From assembly GCA_008000375.1 (NCBI GenBank), contig SMOI01000145.1, positions 16,415-80,414 of the forward strand: 64,000 nucleotides of DNA, in the 5' to 3' direction. This document shows positions 32,054 through 42,294 of this stretch, piece by piece (within the stretch, counting starts at the first letter, position 1; every line of letters starts with the position of its first letter). Origin of the DNA: Poteriospumella lacustris. Taxonomy: Eukaryota > Sar > Chrysophyceae > Chromulinales > Dinobryaceae. Position numbers and translations under genes: made by a program. Below the pieces are notes generated by a model. The model had not been told where the DNA came from and did no database searches. It was given only the letters and a program-made list of their open reading frames with translations.

Positions 32054-33166
32054 CTAGGCGCGCCAGGTGATCTCCATCGCGTCGGTGCGGTACCGCTGCG
32101 TGCAGGTGGCCTCCTCGAGCGGCGTCGTCTGGCGCATCTGGTAGGCGAAGGCGCCGGCCTGCGCGATCATGCAGCCGTTGTCGATGCAGTAGCGGTGGTC
32201 CATGGCGCAGAGCGCGGCGCCGCGGTCGGCCGCCATGAGGCCCATCATCTGCTGCAGCCGCTCATTGCAGCCGACGCCGCCCACGATGAGCACCGTGTCG
32301 CTGTTCGTGTGCGCGATGGCTCGCTCGGTGATCTCGACGAGCATCGCGAAGATGGTCTCCTGCAGGGAGAAGCAGAGGTCGGCGACGGTGACGCCCGCGG
32401 CGGCGTCCAGCAGCTCCTTCGCCTTGCTCTCGACGTACGTCAGCACGCCCGACAGCGACACGTCCATGCCCTTGACGCCGTACGGCAGCTCGATGTACTT
32501 GGGCGGGTTGGGGAACTCGGCGGGGCGCAGGAGATGCGCCTTGGCGAGCTGCTCGATGTTGAAGCCCGGCGACGGGTCGTTGGACAGGCCGATGACGCGC
32601 GCGAAGCGGTCGAGGCAGTTGCCCACGGCGATGTCGATCGTCTCGCCGAAGATGCGGTATCGGCCCTGCGAGTAGGCGATGACCTGCGTGTTGCCGCCCG
32701 AGACGTACAGCACGACGGGGTTGCGGCACTTCGTCGCGACGCGGCCCATTTCGATGTGCGCGACGCAGTGGTTCACGCCCACCAGCGGCTTCTTCCACAG
32801 CAAACTCAACGTCCGCGCGCAGATTGCGCACGAACGCAGCGGGCCGCCCATGCCGGGGCCCTTCGTGTAGCAGATGCACGTGATGTCGTCGGGCGTCATC
32901 TGCGCGGCGTCCAGCGCCGTCTGCACCAGCGCGACGATGTGCTTCTGATGGTGCCACGCCGTCTCTCGCGGCAAGAAGCCCTGTCCGGCCGGTGTGATGT
33001 ACGTTTTTCGAATGTTGGAAGCGATCGAGTATTCCTGCGTCACGGGGTCGTAGACGACGATGCCCACGGCGACTTTGTTGGCGGAGCCTTCGATGCCCAT
33101 CGCCACGACCCGCTGGCCCTTCGCCTCCTCCGCAAGCTGCGGACAAAGCTCTTCTAGCGTTGCCAT
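32054..33166 (-). CDS. OSGEP: tRNA N6-threonylcarbamoyladenosine synthase, KEOPS subunit
   Basis: A single exon of 370 residues starts with the ATG at 33164-33166. It is a clear Kae1/[20 protein letters not shown] opens the ASKHA fold, followed by [15 protein letters not shown], the metal ligands in [10 protein letters not shown] (H-x3-H), [30 protein letters not shown] and [11 protein letters not shown]. With its KEOPS partners it transfers threonylcarbamoyl to A37 of ANN-decoding tRNAs in the cytosol. The N-terminal ~24 residues before the fold and a ~15-residue C-terminal tail make it slightly longer than the usual ~335. No mitochondrial presequence is visible, so it is the cytosolic Kae1 type and not the mitochondrial Qri7/OSGEPL1. 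Confidence 0.96.
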   Translation of the reverse strand: MATLEELCPQLAEEAKGQRVVAMGIEGSANKVAVGIVVYDPVTQEYSIASNIRKTYITPAGQGFLPRETAWHHQKHIVALVQTALDAAQMTPDDITCICYTKGPGMGGPLRSCAICARTLSLLWKKPLVGVNHCVAHIEMGRVATKCRNPVVLYVSGGNTQVIAYSQGRYRIFGETIDIAVGNCLDRFARVIGLSNDPSPGFNIEQLAKAHLLRPAEFPNPPKYIELPYGVKGMDVSLSGVLTYVESKAKELLDAAAGVTVADLCFSLQETIFAMLVEITERAIAHTNSDTVLIVGGVGCNERLQQMMGLMAADRGAALCAMDHRYCIDNGCMIAQAGAFAYQMRQTTPLEEATCTQRYRTDAMEITWRA

Positions 33167-33728
33167 ACTTCCTTGGAGGTTGCAAAGTGCAGTAGGTTGT
33201 GGCAAGGGTCAACGAATCGCGATTGGACGACGGTGGACGGCCATTGACCAGCGACGACGACGAGGAGGAAACCTGCCTCAGGTACATTATTTTAGTGCAT
33301 ATAGTGCATAAATATAGTTAATAAAACAGTAGTTTCGTACAGATGGCGTCTCGCGGGGACTTGGCGACTTTTGGGTCGAGGAAAGTCGCTCGTTGGGCAG
33401 TTATGGGTCCGTCGTAGCTGCTGGCATTGTAATCTCCATGATTTGTTACCGCCTTGCGGCATCTATCTGCTATCGCTGCGATATGGACTCACCAGCGGCC
33501 GAACGACGAGCGAATCGGACCCGCCACGTGGCTGCAGCCGCGTGCAGCCCTTTCGTTTGCTCTGTCACCGAATTAGAATACTGTGTAGCGTAGCGTATCG
33601 TTGGTCGCATCCACAGGACAAGCTCGTCGAGAGGTGGATAAGAAAGGATGTATTTGTTTTTACAGAAATATCAGTGGCAGCAGCAGAAATATCAACACAC
33701 GGAACAGCGGCGGGGACTCATCGGACGC
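33167..33728. other. Intergenic, no gene seen
   Basis: This lies between the OSGEP start and the SDHAF2 stop (both minus strand). The part near OSGEP is AT-rich (around 33285-33330). It carries the second copy of the 18-mer shared with 18378-18395. No convincing open frame is present. Confidence 0.5.
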
Positions 33729-34220
33729 TTAAATCAAATTGTTTCGCTGCTTGATGGCAGCGTACGACTCGGGGTCGTCGATCTTGGTCAGCTTCGCGAA
33801 CGTCAGAAGCTGCTGCATAACCGGCAGCGTGGCGAGATGCTCGGGCAGGGGGTCCTTGCCGGACACGAAGTTGAACAAGTCGATGGTCTCCTCCTGCAGA
33901 ATGGTCTCCAGTTGCGCAAGTTCGTCATCATTGAGACGGGGAACGTTCTCGCGTGCCCAGGAACCAACGAGGATGTCGGCCTCGAGCCATCCGCGTTGTT
34001 TGGCGCGGTAAATCAGCCGTCGTCGACGAACGCTGTCGTACTCCTCTTTCGTGAAGGTTCCTTTAATTACTCCGTAGCTCTCCGTCAACTTCTTGTTGTT
34101 TTCGGCCATCTTGTGCAAGTGCTGATCAACGCCAGAGCTGAACAACGCACGCGGCAACGCCACACGAGTGGCTTGCTTGGACACGGACCGTGCCAGAGCG
34201 GTGAAACCCACAGAGATCAT
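33729..34220 (-). CDS. SDHAF2: Succinate dehydrogenase assembly factor 2 (mitochondrial)
   Basis: A single exon of 163 residues starts at the ATG 34218-34220; the longer open frame upstream begins with a non-ATG codon. Residues 1-30 (MISVGFTALARSVSKQATRV) are basic and hydroxylated without acidic residues, a typical mitochondrial presequence. The core is SDHAF2/Sdh5/YgfY: VRRRRLIYRAKQRGWLEADI, LVGSWARENV, LNDDELAQLETIL and DLFNFVSGKDPLP. The RGWLEAD block corresponds to the conserved RG-x-LE-x-D motif involved in covalent FAD attachment to the SDHA flavoprotein. It acts in the mitochondrial matrix during assembly of complex II. Confidence 0.95.
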   Translation of the reverse strand: MISVGFTALARSVSKQATRVALPRALFSSGVDQHLHKMAENNKKLTESYGVIKGTFTKEEYDSVRRRRLIYRAKQRGWLEADILVGSWARENVPRLNDDELAQLETILQEETIDLFNFVSGKDPLPEHLATLPVMQQLLTFAKLTKIDDPESYAAIKQRNNLI

Positions 34221-34582
34221 AGTGCGCAAGTCAGTAAGCAGAGTGTCTGTTACAGTTGTGCTTATTTCGGGGGAAGAGAGTTGTCGCAGTCGTCGTTCGG
34301 AGCGAGAGACGTCGACCCGCCGCGAGAAAGAACCGCAGTGACTCAGCGACGATCGTACCCCCAACACTCACGAATACCCAATATATGGTTATGTGTATGA
34401 CAATATAGGTACATAGTCCGCGTTTCAGAATTAGTCCCTATTTCAGTCGCGATGACGACGACGTCTGGTCGACCGAGCGACCACCGACCACCGACGAGCG
34501 ACCGAACCCCAGTAACCCTTGATGGCAACGTGTTCCATGTTTATACAACGCATCTGGTGCTTCCTTGCGCAACCTATGCAAG
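34221..34582. other. Divergent region between SDHAF2 and a helical-repeat gene
   Basis: It probably holds the promoters of both genes. A different frame with ATGs (34522 on) overlaps the start of the next gene and is not protein-like further down. Confidence 0.4.
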
Positions 34583-36985
34583 ATGAAAGCTGTAGCGTTC
34601 TTGCATCGCGCTGTCCAGCGTCTGCTTCGCTCGAAGCGACTCGACGATCGCGTTGGGGCCGTGTGCATTTTCGCTCTCAAAATGGTCTCCATCTCGCAGA
34701 GTGAAGATCGAGAGGATGGTATTCTTTCTCCTGATTGCTTATCCTGCCTCCAAGAAATTACTTCCGCCCTGTCGCCCTTTTTCTTCTTGGAAATGGCGCA
34801 GACGTCCGAGATCAGCGCCGTGCAGGAAGCGGGCATCATCGCTCTGCTGTTGGCCATTCAGTACCGCGCGGTCAGTGTCGCCACCTTGCTCTCCCTGCAA
34901 CCAGAAGTGGTTAGATGCTTTATTCTCAATGCGAATGGCGCGTTGGGGGAAAAGTGGCGGCTGCTGCTGCGGCTGTGCTGGGTGCCGCCCCCTGCGACTG
35001 ACAGCTGGGCGCCACCGCCGCTGGCCGAGAGCGTCTTGACCTGCTTCCAGCAGCTCTCCTCATTTCCCCCGTCATCCTCCTCGCCGACCTCGAAGACTGT
35101 GGCGATCTTACGACCGCATGATGTGCTGCAGGCTGTCGCTGACAGCCTCGTCGAGGCGAGTGCGACGTGCCCTGTCGAGCTCAGCGCGCCCGCCGCACAG
35201 GCTCTTCGCACGCTGTGCATCCAGTGCCTGCACGGTGCAGCCAGCGAAAACCTGCGCGATGACGCGCTGCGTGCACTGAGTGTGTTGCTGGACACGCGCT
35301 GCCTGCGGCCGCACTGGACGACGCTGTCGTCGTCCGGCCCAGCAGACCACGCGGAGACCTTCCCCGTGCTGCTGCTGTCCGTGGTGGTCGGCGAGCTGCG
35401 CCTCGTCTGCGAGGAAATCGCGTGCTTTGTCCCCGCACTCGCCCCCCTACATACTTCGGATGCGTCGCCAGAGCAGCGTGAGCGCGAAGAGGCGCGGCTG
35501 TGTCGGGACTCGCACGTGCTGAGCCAATGCTGTCTCCTGCTGCGCTGGGTCTACCACCTGCTGCTCGGCACCGACGACGACGAGGCAGACGATGCGCAGG
35601 TGTTAGATGGTGGTGGGCTGTGGCAGCGGTGCACCAGCTCCGTGCTGCTCAAGCTGCGGGGCCTGCTTCTGGAGGCTCTCAAGCTTCTGAGCGACCTGCT
35701 GTGTCAGCTGGCCGCGCCGGACGCGCTGCCTGCCTTCCTGCGCCACCGACTTCCGCTGCTGCTGCACACCTACGTTGACAGCGCTGAAGGCGGCGAGGTT
35801 CGCGCGAGCGAGGACGAGGTGGCCCACGCGATGCGGCTGTTGTTGACCATCTTCAGTGCCGTGAAGAGCGCCGTGCGCGACGGCCTCACGCGCCTAGTCC
35901 TCGAGGACAGCAGCGCGCGAGCTCCTCTGACGGAAAGCCGCGTCGATGCACAGAGCCCCTCCTTGACCGTTTGGCAGGCAGCACTGTCGCTGTCTTCGCT
36001 GGCGCTGCTGCCTACCACGTGCCCAGTCGACGCCTTCGGTCGGTTCGTGACGGGCGAAGCGGACGACACGACCACTCGGCGGACTGCCGACCTCAGTCGT
36101 CAGAAGCTGTCGGCGGAAGAGCTGTTGGAAGCCAGAGAGGTCTTCGAGCAGCTGCGCATGGTATTCGTCCAGGAGGATGGCTGCTACGACACGCTCTACC
36201 TGCTGGCGGCGGTGTTGCAGGATCTCGTCTGTGGCGTGGACGGTGACGCCGATGCCGACGATGTCGCCGATAGTGATGTCGATGAGGACGAAGGAGACGA
36301 CCCGCAAAGCGACGATGAAGAAGCCGACGAGCAGCAGCTGCGCAGCAAAGAGAAGCTTCCTCCGCTGCCGAAGCCCGACGTGCCGACGCGAACGTCTCGG
36401 CGGCTGGGGTCTGCTGCCTTTACCATCGCCGAGCAAGTGCTCGCACCGCTGCTGAGCACCCTCCAGCGGCTGGTGCCGATGTTTGTTGGCCAGATCCAGG
36501 CGCAGTTCGAGGAAGAAGCTGATGATGGGGACGCTGCGCAAGCCCGCCAGGTGATGAACGACGCCGTGTACTTGGCGCTGCGCTGCGTCCGCCTGTGCTT
36601 GCGCCAGTGCCTGCCTATGCTGAAGCGTCTCGTGAAAACAGTGACACTCGACGAACACCAGCAGGTCAGCAGCATTACCGCCGCCTTCGCCGCGCTCTTC
36701 CAGTGGTCGCTTCCGCAGAGCGACGGTAAAGCGAAAGCTCTCCGAGCTGAGGCGCCGGATTCACAGGAGTTGGTGGAGGACGTCCTCCCCTCAGCGTTGA
36801 TGACGATTATTGCGGTGCTGCGACAGCAGATGCAGTGGCGCCGAGCTATGAAAGCGTCGACTGCGGTATCGACGTCGGAAGATCACGTCGTTCAGGTTAT
36901 TCTTCGAGAGGTGCAGCTGGTGCAGCGCATGCTGATGAAAGTCGAGGAGCAGGGTCTCACGGCAAGCACAGGGACAACGAAATAG
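34583..36985 (+). CDS. Unassigned alpha-helical (HEAT-like) repeat protein with an acidic loop
   Basis: One long exon of 800 residues begins at the ATG 34583, the first ATG in a frame that also runs a little upstream through a TTG. A short upstream exon cannot be excluded (TATGCAAG precedes the ATG). The sequence is almost wholly Leu/Ala/Val-rich helix with repeating LL-x3-L patterns, typical of an alpha-solenoid. Near residues 555-590 an acidic Asp/Glu loop is followed by a basic Pro-rich stretch. No signal peptide, membrane span or catalytic motif is visible. I considered FANCI and neurochondrin as large solenoids but could not match defining segments, so I leave it unassigned. A scaffold role is only an inference from the fold. 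Confidence 0.75.
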   Translation: MKAVAFLHRAVQRLLRSKRLDDRVGAVCIFALKMVSISQSEDREDGILSPDCLSCLQEITSALSPFFFLEMAQTSEISAVQEAGIIALLLAIQYRAVSVATLLSLQPEVVRCFILNANGALGEKWRLLLRLCWVPPPATDSWAPPPLAESVLTCFQQLSSFPPSSSSPTSKTVAILRPHDVLQAVADSLVEASATCPVELSAPAAQALRTLCIQCLHGAASENLRDDALRALSVLLDTRCLRPHWTTLSSSGPADHAETFPVLLLSVVVGELRLVCEEIACFVPALAPLHTSDASPEQREREEARLCRDSHVLSQCCLLLRWVYHLLLGTDDDEADDAQVLDGGGLWQRCTSSVLLKLRGLLLEALKLLSDLLCQLAAPDALPAFLRHRLPLLLHTYVDSAEGGEVRASEDEVAHAMRLLLTIFSAVKSAVRDGLTRLVLEDSSARAPLTESRVDAQSPSLTVWQAALSLSSLALLPTTCPVDAFGRFVTGEADDTTTRRTADLSRQKLSAEELLEAREVFEQLRMVFVQEDGCYDTLYLLAAVLQDLVCGVDGDADADDVADSDVDEDEGDDPQSDDEEADEQQLRSKEKLPPLPKPDVPTRTSRRLGSAAFTIAEQVLAPLLSTLQRLVPMFVGQIQAQFEEEADDGDAAQARQVMNDAVYLALRCVRLCLRQCLPMLKRLVKTVTLDEHQQVSSITAAFAALFQWSLPQSDGKAKALRAEAPDSQELVEDVLPSALMTIIAVLRQQMQWRRAMKASTAVSTSEDHVVQVILREVQLVQRMLMKVEEQGLTASTGTTK

Positions 36986-37117
36986 CCCCAAGCAGCCTGA
37001 CGCAAGGGAACGGGATTGATAGACGTTTGGTAGTTGTCGTTGGTGTAAATACTTGCGGCGTTTTAATTGTCTTTGGCGTTTGGTTCATGTCTGTCACCGG
37101 CTGATGGTGAGCACACT

Positions 37118-38498
37118 TCAACGGGAAAAATGGAGAGCGGGTGCTGGAAGATGCTTCGTGAGGACCGTGTCAATCTCCTTAAAGATCCTACGACGCCGAC
37201 GAGTAGCGCGAGCATGCTCTCGATTGCGTGCACGGGTTGTCTCTTCGCGCTTCGTCAACTCTTCTGCATCGATGTCTTCCTGGCTATCATCATCGACAGC
37301 ATCGTTTCTTGTGAGTGACGCCTTGTTCGAACGAGGCCCGTAACTCTGGCGCCTTTTCTTCGGCGCATGAAGCAACAACCGATGCAGATTTAACTGGACG
37401 GCCAGTGAGGGAGTGAGGTTACGCTTGCGCATGTACTACGGATCAACATACATCACATATGACATCAGAAAGGCGAGGGTGTCAAAGTGCTCGCTGTCGA
37501 CCTACCTTTCCCACTGGATCTGTTATGGACGACCACATAGCTTGTAAAGATGTCAGCACGTCACAATCGCTCTGACTTTGGTGTGATGCGATATCAGTGA
37601 CAACGTGTGAGCTACTTTTAATTCGCAGCAGGTCACAAGAGTTGAACGAATCTTCTGGGGCCTCGCCGCCCCTCGTGGTATTCAAAGCTTGTCGTGTGCG
37701 CCCTTCTTCTTCTGAGTCATCAGAGTCATCGTTGAAGTTTGTCTGATATTTTCGCTTCCTCGTGTTATAAACATGTATCAAGCCACCATTTGTCTCGGAA
37801 TGAATCTCGTCGCTTTGAGCGGAGTTGATGCTCGATCGTTGCTGCGTATACACGGAGGTGGCAGAGGCAAAGGAGCGTATCTTCGACTTCCTCGAGCCAT
37901 TGCGGTGCCCAGTATCATCTGAGTTCAATGTGCCATCCCACACCAATGATTGTGGTCGATGTTGCTCGCAGGCGTTCTGGTCATCGAAATCGTCAAAGTA
38001 GGACTCTTGATGTGGGACTCCAGGTGGACGAGAAAAGCTGGGAGAAGGAGATTGTGCGTCAAACAAGCTCTGCTCTCCAGAGAACTCTCTCTGAGCGCAT
38101 TGATCCATAAGCTCCATGCCGTTGTTGGCCTTTACCAGAAAATTTCCGGTGTCAAGTGAGATTGGTGAGACTGGGGTAGATCCGCTGAAATCGCCAGGAA
38201 AGAACATAGATTCTAGTTGAGCGGAAATTGTGACATCCGTCGCTATAGAGTGACTTGTTTGAGTTTGATTGCAGCTCCCACCCGTGATTCTTTCTCTGTC
38301 TTTGGTAATATGAATTTCTTCCTCCGACCAGAATGGCCATACGGCGTCAAGGATATTGTCGTTGACAATATCCCATTGGAAATCATCAAACAGCGACGGA
38401 CCAGGGAAGTCTCCAACAGTTGATAGATATTCCTTGCTATCAGGTAATTGATCACTTCCGCTTTTTTCGGTACTTGGGGAAATGTTGATGAGATCCAT
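37118..38498 (-). CDS. Putative transcription factor with a bZIP-type basic region
   Basis: Exons 38498-37506 and 37435-37118 join across a 70-bp intron (GTAGG...CGTAG, phase 0), giving 436 residues from the ATG at 38496-38498; non-ATG codons keep the frame open upstream. Exon 1 is a Ser/Asp/Gln-rich, low-structure region of the activation-domain kind. Exon 2 holds TTRARNREHARATRRRRRIF, which fits the bZIP basic pattern N-x7-R. A leucine zipper should follow, but the protein ends 20 residues later without heptad leucines. Either the zipper is coded by an unrecognised further exon, or the basic region stands alone. Nuclear localisation follows from the basic patch. The frame and splice are well supported; the function is inferred. 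Confidence 0.65.
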
Positions 38499-39159
38499 AT
38501 CTGGATTTGTTGCTTGGGAACGCTGATCGCTATAACATGGATTTGAAGAAGATTGCACGTGAATCGATTATGGTACTTGAATGCCATGAAAATAGCCCTT
38601 GAGAGAAATGACTTCCCAGCCATATTCTTGAGGAGTCGCATCTCTTCTTGAAAAAGCGTCATCAGATTTCAAGTCGTTGAACGTTTGTGCGGTCACTGTC
38701 CCTATTCACTGATGCATCGCCTGCGCGTTGGACTCGTTGCCAGAGCGAGGAAGCTCGACCACGTGCGAGGAGCTTGAAAGTCGTTGAAATGTGAGGACAA
38801 AGTCCCGTCAAGGGACCATAGGTGGACGAGGAGCTTGAATTGAAAATGAAAACGAGTTCCTTTCAGTTCAGCAGTTGTTGTCGAAGGTCGAGGGAGGAGA
38901 GCGGGCGTTACAGATTTCAGTCGTGGCAGTTTCGTTTCGACGTTAGACAGACTCAGCAGACTGATGATGAACGATGAAGCACACGAAGTCAGCGGGAAAG
39001 ACGACAGAATTCATAAGAATTGCCTTTGATACCAGCCGATCAACGAATTTTCGCTTCATTCCAGCGCAGATTTATTCCGATTCAGCCGCATCCAGTGAAG
39101 CCTCAGCGTTCAGCAACACTTCTTTCCGCCTATTCTTGTCTGCACATCAACGACTAGTC
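38499..39159. other. Divergent region between the bZIP-like gene and EFCAB10
   Basis: This probably contains both promoters, and perhaps an upstream noncoding exon of the bZIP-like gene, as its frame stays open to about 38558. The phrase GAGGAGCTTGAA occurs twice (near 38765 and 38826). No other feature stands out. Confidence 0.4.
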
Positions 39160-39768
39160 ATGTCCAAAACAATCGTCGATCCTCGGGCTGAGGCCATGAA
39201 GTACTTGAATCAGCACAAGCTTTTGGCACTTTTTGATATCCTTGGTGCACGACTGGCGAAGGAGAAGCCGCAGCATCCCAACGATTTCATTTCGGAGGAA
39301 CTCGGTCGCATCGCTCAGCTAAAAGCGAGTGGTCAGCCAGTACGAGAAAACGCACCACGTGATGCTTCGAACTCTTCTGACTGTTGCTGCTGTTGTTAGG
39401 TCACGCTTTTCTCGAAGGAAGACGTCGAGACGCTGTTTTCTACCTTCGACATCACTGGCAAGGGCTTCGTGTCGCCCCTGCAGTACCGAAAAGGTGCGCC
39501 GCGTCGTGTTTTCCTCTCTCACTCAGTTCAACACAATGAATGCTCTAACTTCAAACGGCTCGATGTTCGTCGCAACAGCTCTGACCGCAGTGGGGATCCA
39601 AGACGAGACCGTGGCGGTGCCTGCGCAAGACCGCATCGACCAGGCGCTCTTCGTGGACTCGCTGTAAGTGCTGCTGCTGCTGCTCCATGTTGTCCAGCGA
39701 TGGCTTATGAGTCGAACCCTCTGGCTGCAACCCATAGATACGCCGAGATCATCAAGCGGGCGTTTTAG
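39160..39768 (+). CDS. EFCAB10: EF-hand calcium-binding domain-containing protein 10
   Basis: Four exons: 39160-39339, 39400-39493, 39579-39663 and 39738-39768, with introns of 60, 85 and 74 bp; all phases agree and give 129 residues, the usual size (~127). The N-terminal part (EAMKYLNQHKLLALFDIL, KPQHPNDFISEEL) matches the EFCAB10 dimerisation/docking segment. Then come a degenerate EF-hand (LFSTFDITGKGFVSPLQYRK) and ALTAVGI. The C-terminus YAEIIKRAF parallels the family end. EFCAB10 is found mainly in ciliated organisms, and a ciliary or basal-body role is likely. The loop FDITGKGFVS keeps only part of the calcium ligands, so binding is doubtful. Confidence 0.88.
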
Positions 39769-39951
39769 AGGCGGCCGTCGTGAAGCGCGGCTCTCTGCGC
39801 TGGCCGGCGCTGGCCGGCACTCTGCTGCGGTGCACCTGTAAGTATAGAAAACCACCGCGAAGCGTCCACTCGGGGCGGACGACGTCCTCCCGGAACCCCT
39901 TAATTATGAATTATGTACACTGCTGCCCGCTCGTCCTCGTCCGAGCGGCGG

Positions 39952-42294
39952 CTACTTGCGAAAGGAAATCGCCTTGAGCAGCGACTTGAACCGCAACTTG
40001 CGCTTCTGCTTGCCGCCCTCCTCGCTCTCCTCATCCTCGTCTTCGTCTTCGTCCTCGTCCTCCTCTTCGTCCTCGTCCTCTTCGTCGTCGTCTTCTTCGT
40101 CGTCGTCCTCTTCGTCGTCGTCGTCGTCCGGGCGGCGGCTGAACACCGACGACAACATCCGCGTGAACCGCGACGGCTGGCGCTTTAGCTGTCCGGGCCG
40201 CGGCGCGCTGGAGCTCGGCGCGGAGCCGTCCATGGAGCCCAGCGTCGAGCTGCGCTTTATTCGCTCGTAGGCGTCCGATTTCTGAAATTTTCCGCTGCCG
40301 CCGGCGGTGGCGGGGCCGGCGGCGGGCGGCGAGGAGGACACGCCGCCCATCGTGACGGTCTTTTTGCCCTTCGGCGTCAGCGGCGGCGACACTGCGCTCT
40401 GCTGCTGCGCCTTGCGAATCATGTCGGCGCTCTCGCGCGCCTCCGACAGCTGGTACAGCCGCTTGGAGAGCAGCGTGGACTGCGCCGCCGAGCGCGCCAG
40501 GTGGCGCCGCCACTCGTACTGCAGGCTGGCGCCCACGACCCGCACGGGCTGGAAGTCGTAGCGCAGCACCTGCATCTTGGCGAGGGGCAGCAGCAGGCCG
40601 GTCATTTGGCGCCACTTGGTCACGTGGAAGAGGTGCGGGTGGTCGGGCACGTACTCGGAGGCGTGCACCTCGGCGACGGCGGTCAGCGCCGCCACGTGGG
40701 CGGGCAGGTGCGGCACGACGGCCTGCAGCTGGTCGAAGTGGAACTCGTCGCCGTCCAGGCCCACGGGCACCGCCATCTCCATCACGGGCACCGCGGAGGC
40801 GGCGGGGACGAGCAGCGCCTTGCGGGGCAGCAGCGCCAGGCGCCAGTCGATGTCCTCCGACACCAGTCCGCGCCGCGCGCGCTGCCGCGTCAGCCGCGCG
40901 GTCGCCTGCTCGTAGGCCAGCTGCGCCTGCAGCTTGGACAGCTCCGCGCGGTACCGCGCGTAGTTCTTGCCGGCGGCCATGAGCTTCTTGAGCTGCTGCA
41001 GCTGCTGCATGGCGCCGCGCGAGACCTGGTCGTGCGACAGCGCCAGCCGCGAGACGCAGCCCTGCTGCAGCGCCGTCAGCACCGCCATCAGCCCGAGGAA
41101 GTTGCCCAGCTGCTGCAGCTGCTGCGCCAGTGTGATGAACTTCGTGATGAGCAGGCCGCGATGGGCCGGAGACTCGCCGGCCAGCACGACGGACGTGACC
41201 CACGTCGACGCCGAGTTGAAGCGGTCCACGAGGCGCCGCACGCCGCCGAAGTCCATCGTGTCCTGCAGCAGCCTGTTGCCCGCGAACGGGTCCTCGTCCG
41301 TGCCGACGCACGTCTTGAGGATGGCGTGCATGCGCAGGCGCTGGAAGAGCGCGGCGTCGAGCAGCGTCCACTGGCGCGCCAGCTCCGTCGGGTCGAGGTC
41401 GAGCAGCTTCTTCGCGAAGGCCGCGACGCTGTCGATCAGCGACACGCCCGGGCCGATGCGCACCACTGGGTACGTCGCCCCGTCTGCGCCGTCGTCTCCG
41501 TCGCCGTAGGCGTTCGCCGGCGCGTCGTCGTCGTCGTCGTCGTCCGAGTCGCTGTCGAGCAGCGCCTCGCCGCCGAAGATTTCCAATTTGATCTTCGGCC
41601 CCTCCGTCAGCGTCTTCTTCAGCTGCTCCTTGATCTCCGCCTTCAGCTGGCCGTCCCAAGCGCCCTCCGTGAGGAAGAGCTGCGGCCCCGTGCGCGGCAG
41701 GTCGTGGGCGGGGTCCCAGTGCAGCTGCTCGTCGACGTGCTCCTGCAGCGCCGACCGCGCCGCCTGCCGCAGACGCTCCAGCTTCGCCACGAAGCGATCC
41801 ACCAGCCGCGGGTCCAGGCCGTACGCGCCGCACTCCTGCTGGATGCCGATGAAGGTGCCCGTCTCCGTCGTCGCGAAGGTGTTGAGCAGCACCAGCTGCT
41901 GCGAGTGCAGGAACACGCGGAACTGCACCACCCAGAACAGCAGGAACTCCAGCGCGCCGTGCACGATCTCCTCCGTTTCGGGCGATAGCTTGCGCATCAG
42001 AATCAAGATGCGCACGAGGATATCGTTCATGGGCACGATCTGCGGCAGATAGACGAAGGCCGGCTCGACGATGTTCTCCCAGGCGACGATGTCGCAGGAG
42101 AAGTCGTCTTTCCGCAGGACCTGCTTGCCGAACAGCTTGAACAAGCCGAACAGCAGCGTATTTAGGTCGATTCCGATAATCTCCTGCTTCTTCTCGCGTA
42201 TTTCGAGCTCCAAATTGATCCACTCATCGCCGACGTTGTCGAGGATGTCCAGCTTCCCGTAGCTGTCGATGAAGTCCGGCTGCAGCCCGCTCAT
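39952..42294 (-). CDS. RasGEF (CDC25-homology) domain protein with acidic/basic C-terminal tail
   Basis: A single exon of 780 residues starts at the ATG 42292-42294. The N-terminal ~230 residues are helical and may include the RasGEF N-terminal module (LNTFATTETGTFIGIQQE). The CDC25 domain follows at ~300-440: LLDLDPTELARQWTLLDAAL, RLVDRFNSASTWVTSVVL, LLITKFITLAQQLQQLGNFL and LMAVLTALQQGCVSRL. This domain loads GTP on a Ras-family GTPase at membranes. The far end has a Lys/Ser-rich part, then about 40 Asp/Glu residues (roughly 40010-40135), and closes with KLRFKSLLKAISFRK, a basic amphipathic segment that could bind acidic lipids. It is divergent from NOP9. Confidence 0.88.
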   Translation of the reverse strand: MSGLQPDFIDSYGKLDILDNVGDEWINLELEIREKKQEIIGIDLNTLLFGLFKLFGKQVLRKDDFSCDIVAWENIVEPAFVYLPQIVPMNDILVRILILMRKLSPETEEIVHGALEFLLFWVVQFRVFLHSQQLVLLNTFATTETGTFIGIQQECGAYGLDPRLVDRFVAKLERLRQAARSALQEHVDEQLHWDPAHDLPRTGPQLFLTEGAWDGQLKAEIKEQLKKTLTEGPKIKLEIFGGEALLDSDSDDDDDDDAPANAYGDGDDGADGATYPVVRIGPGVSLIDSVAAFAKKLLDLDPTELARQWTLLDAALFQRLRMHAILKTCVGTDEDPFAGNRLLQDTMDFGGVRRLVDRFNSASTWVTSVVLAGESPAHRGLLITKFITLAQQLQQLGNFLGLMAVLTALQQGCVSRLALSHDQVSRGAMQQLQQLKKLMAAGKNYARYRAELSKLQAQLAYEQATARLTRQRARRGLVSEDIDWRLALLPRKALLVPAASAVPVMEMAVPVGLDGDEFHFDQLQAVVPHLPAHVAALTAVAEVHASEYVPDHPHLFHVTKWRQMTGLLLPLAKMQVLRYDFQPVRVVGASLQYEWRRHLARSAAQSTLLSKRLYQLSEARESADMIRKAQQQSAVSPPLTPKGKKTVTMGGVSSSPPAAGPATAGGSGKFQKSDAYERIKRSSTLGSMDGSAPSSSAPRPGQLKRQPSRFTRMLSSVFSRRPDDDDDEEDDDEEDDDEEDEDEEEDEDEDEDEDEESEEGGKQKRKLRFKSLLKAISFRK

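Noticed and set aside
34583-36985. FANCI or neurochondrin identity for the helical-repeat protein
   Set aside because: Only general solenoid character is shared; no defining segment could be aligned.
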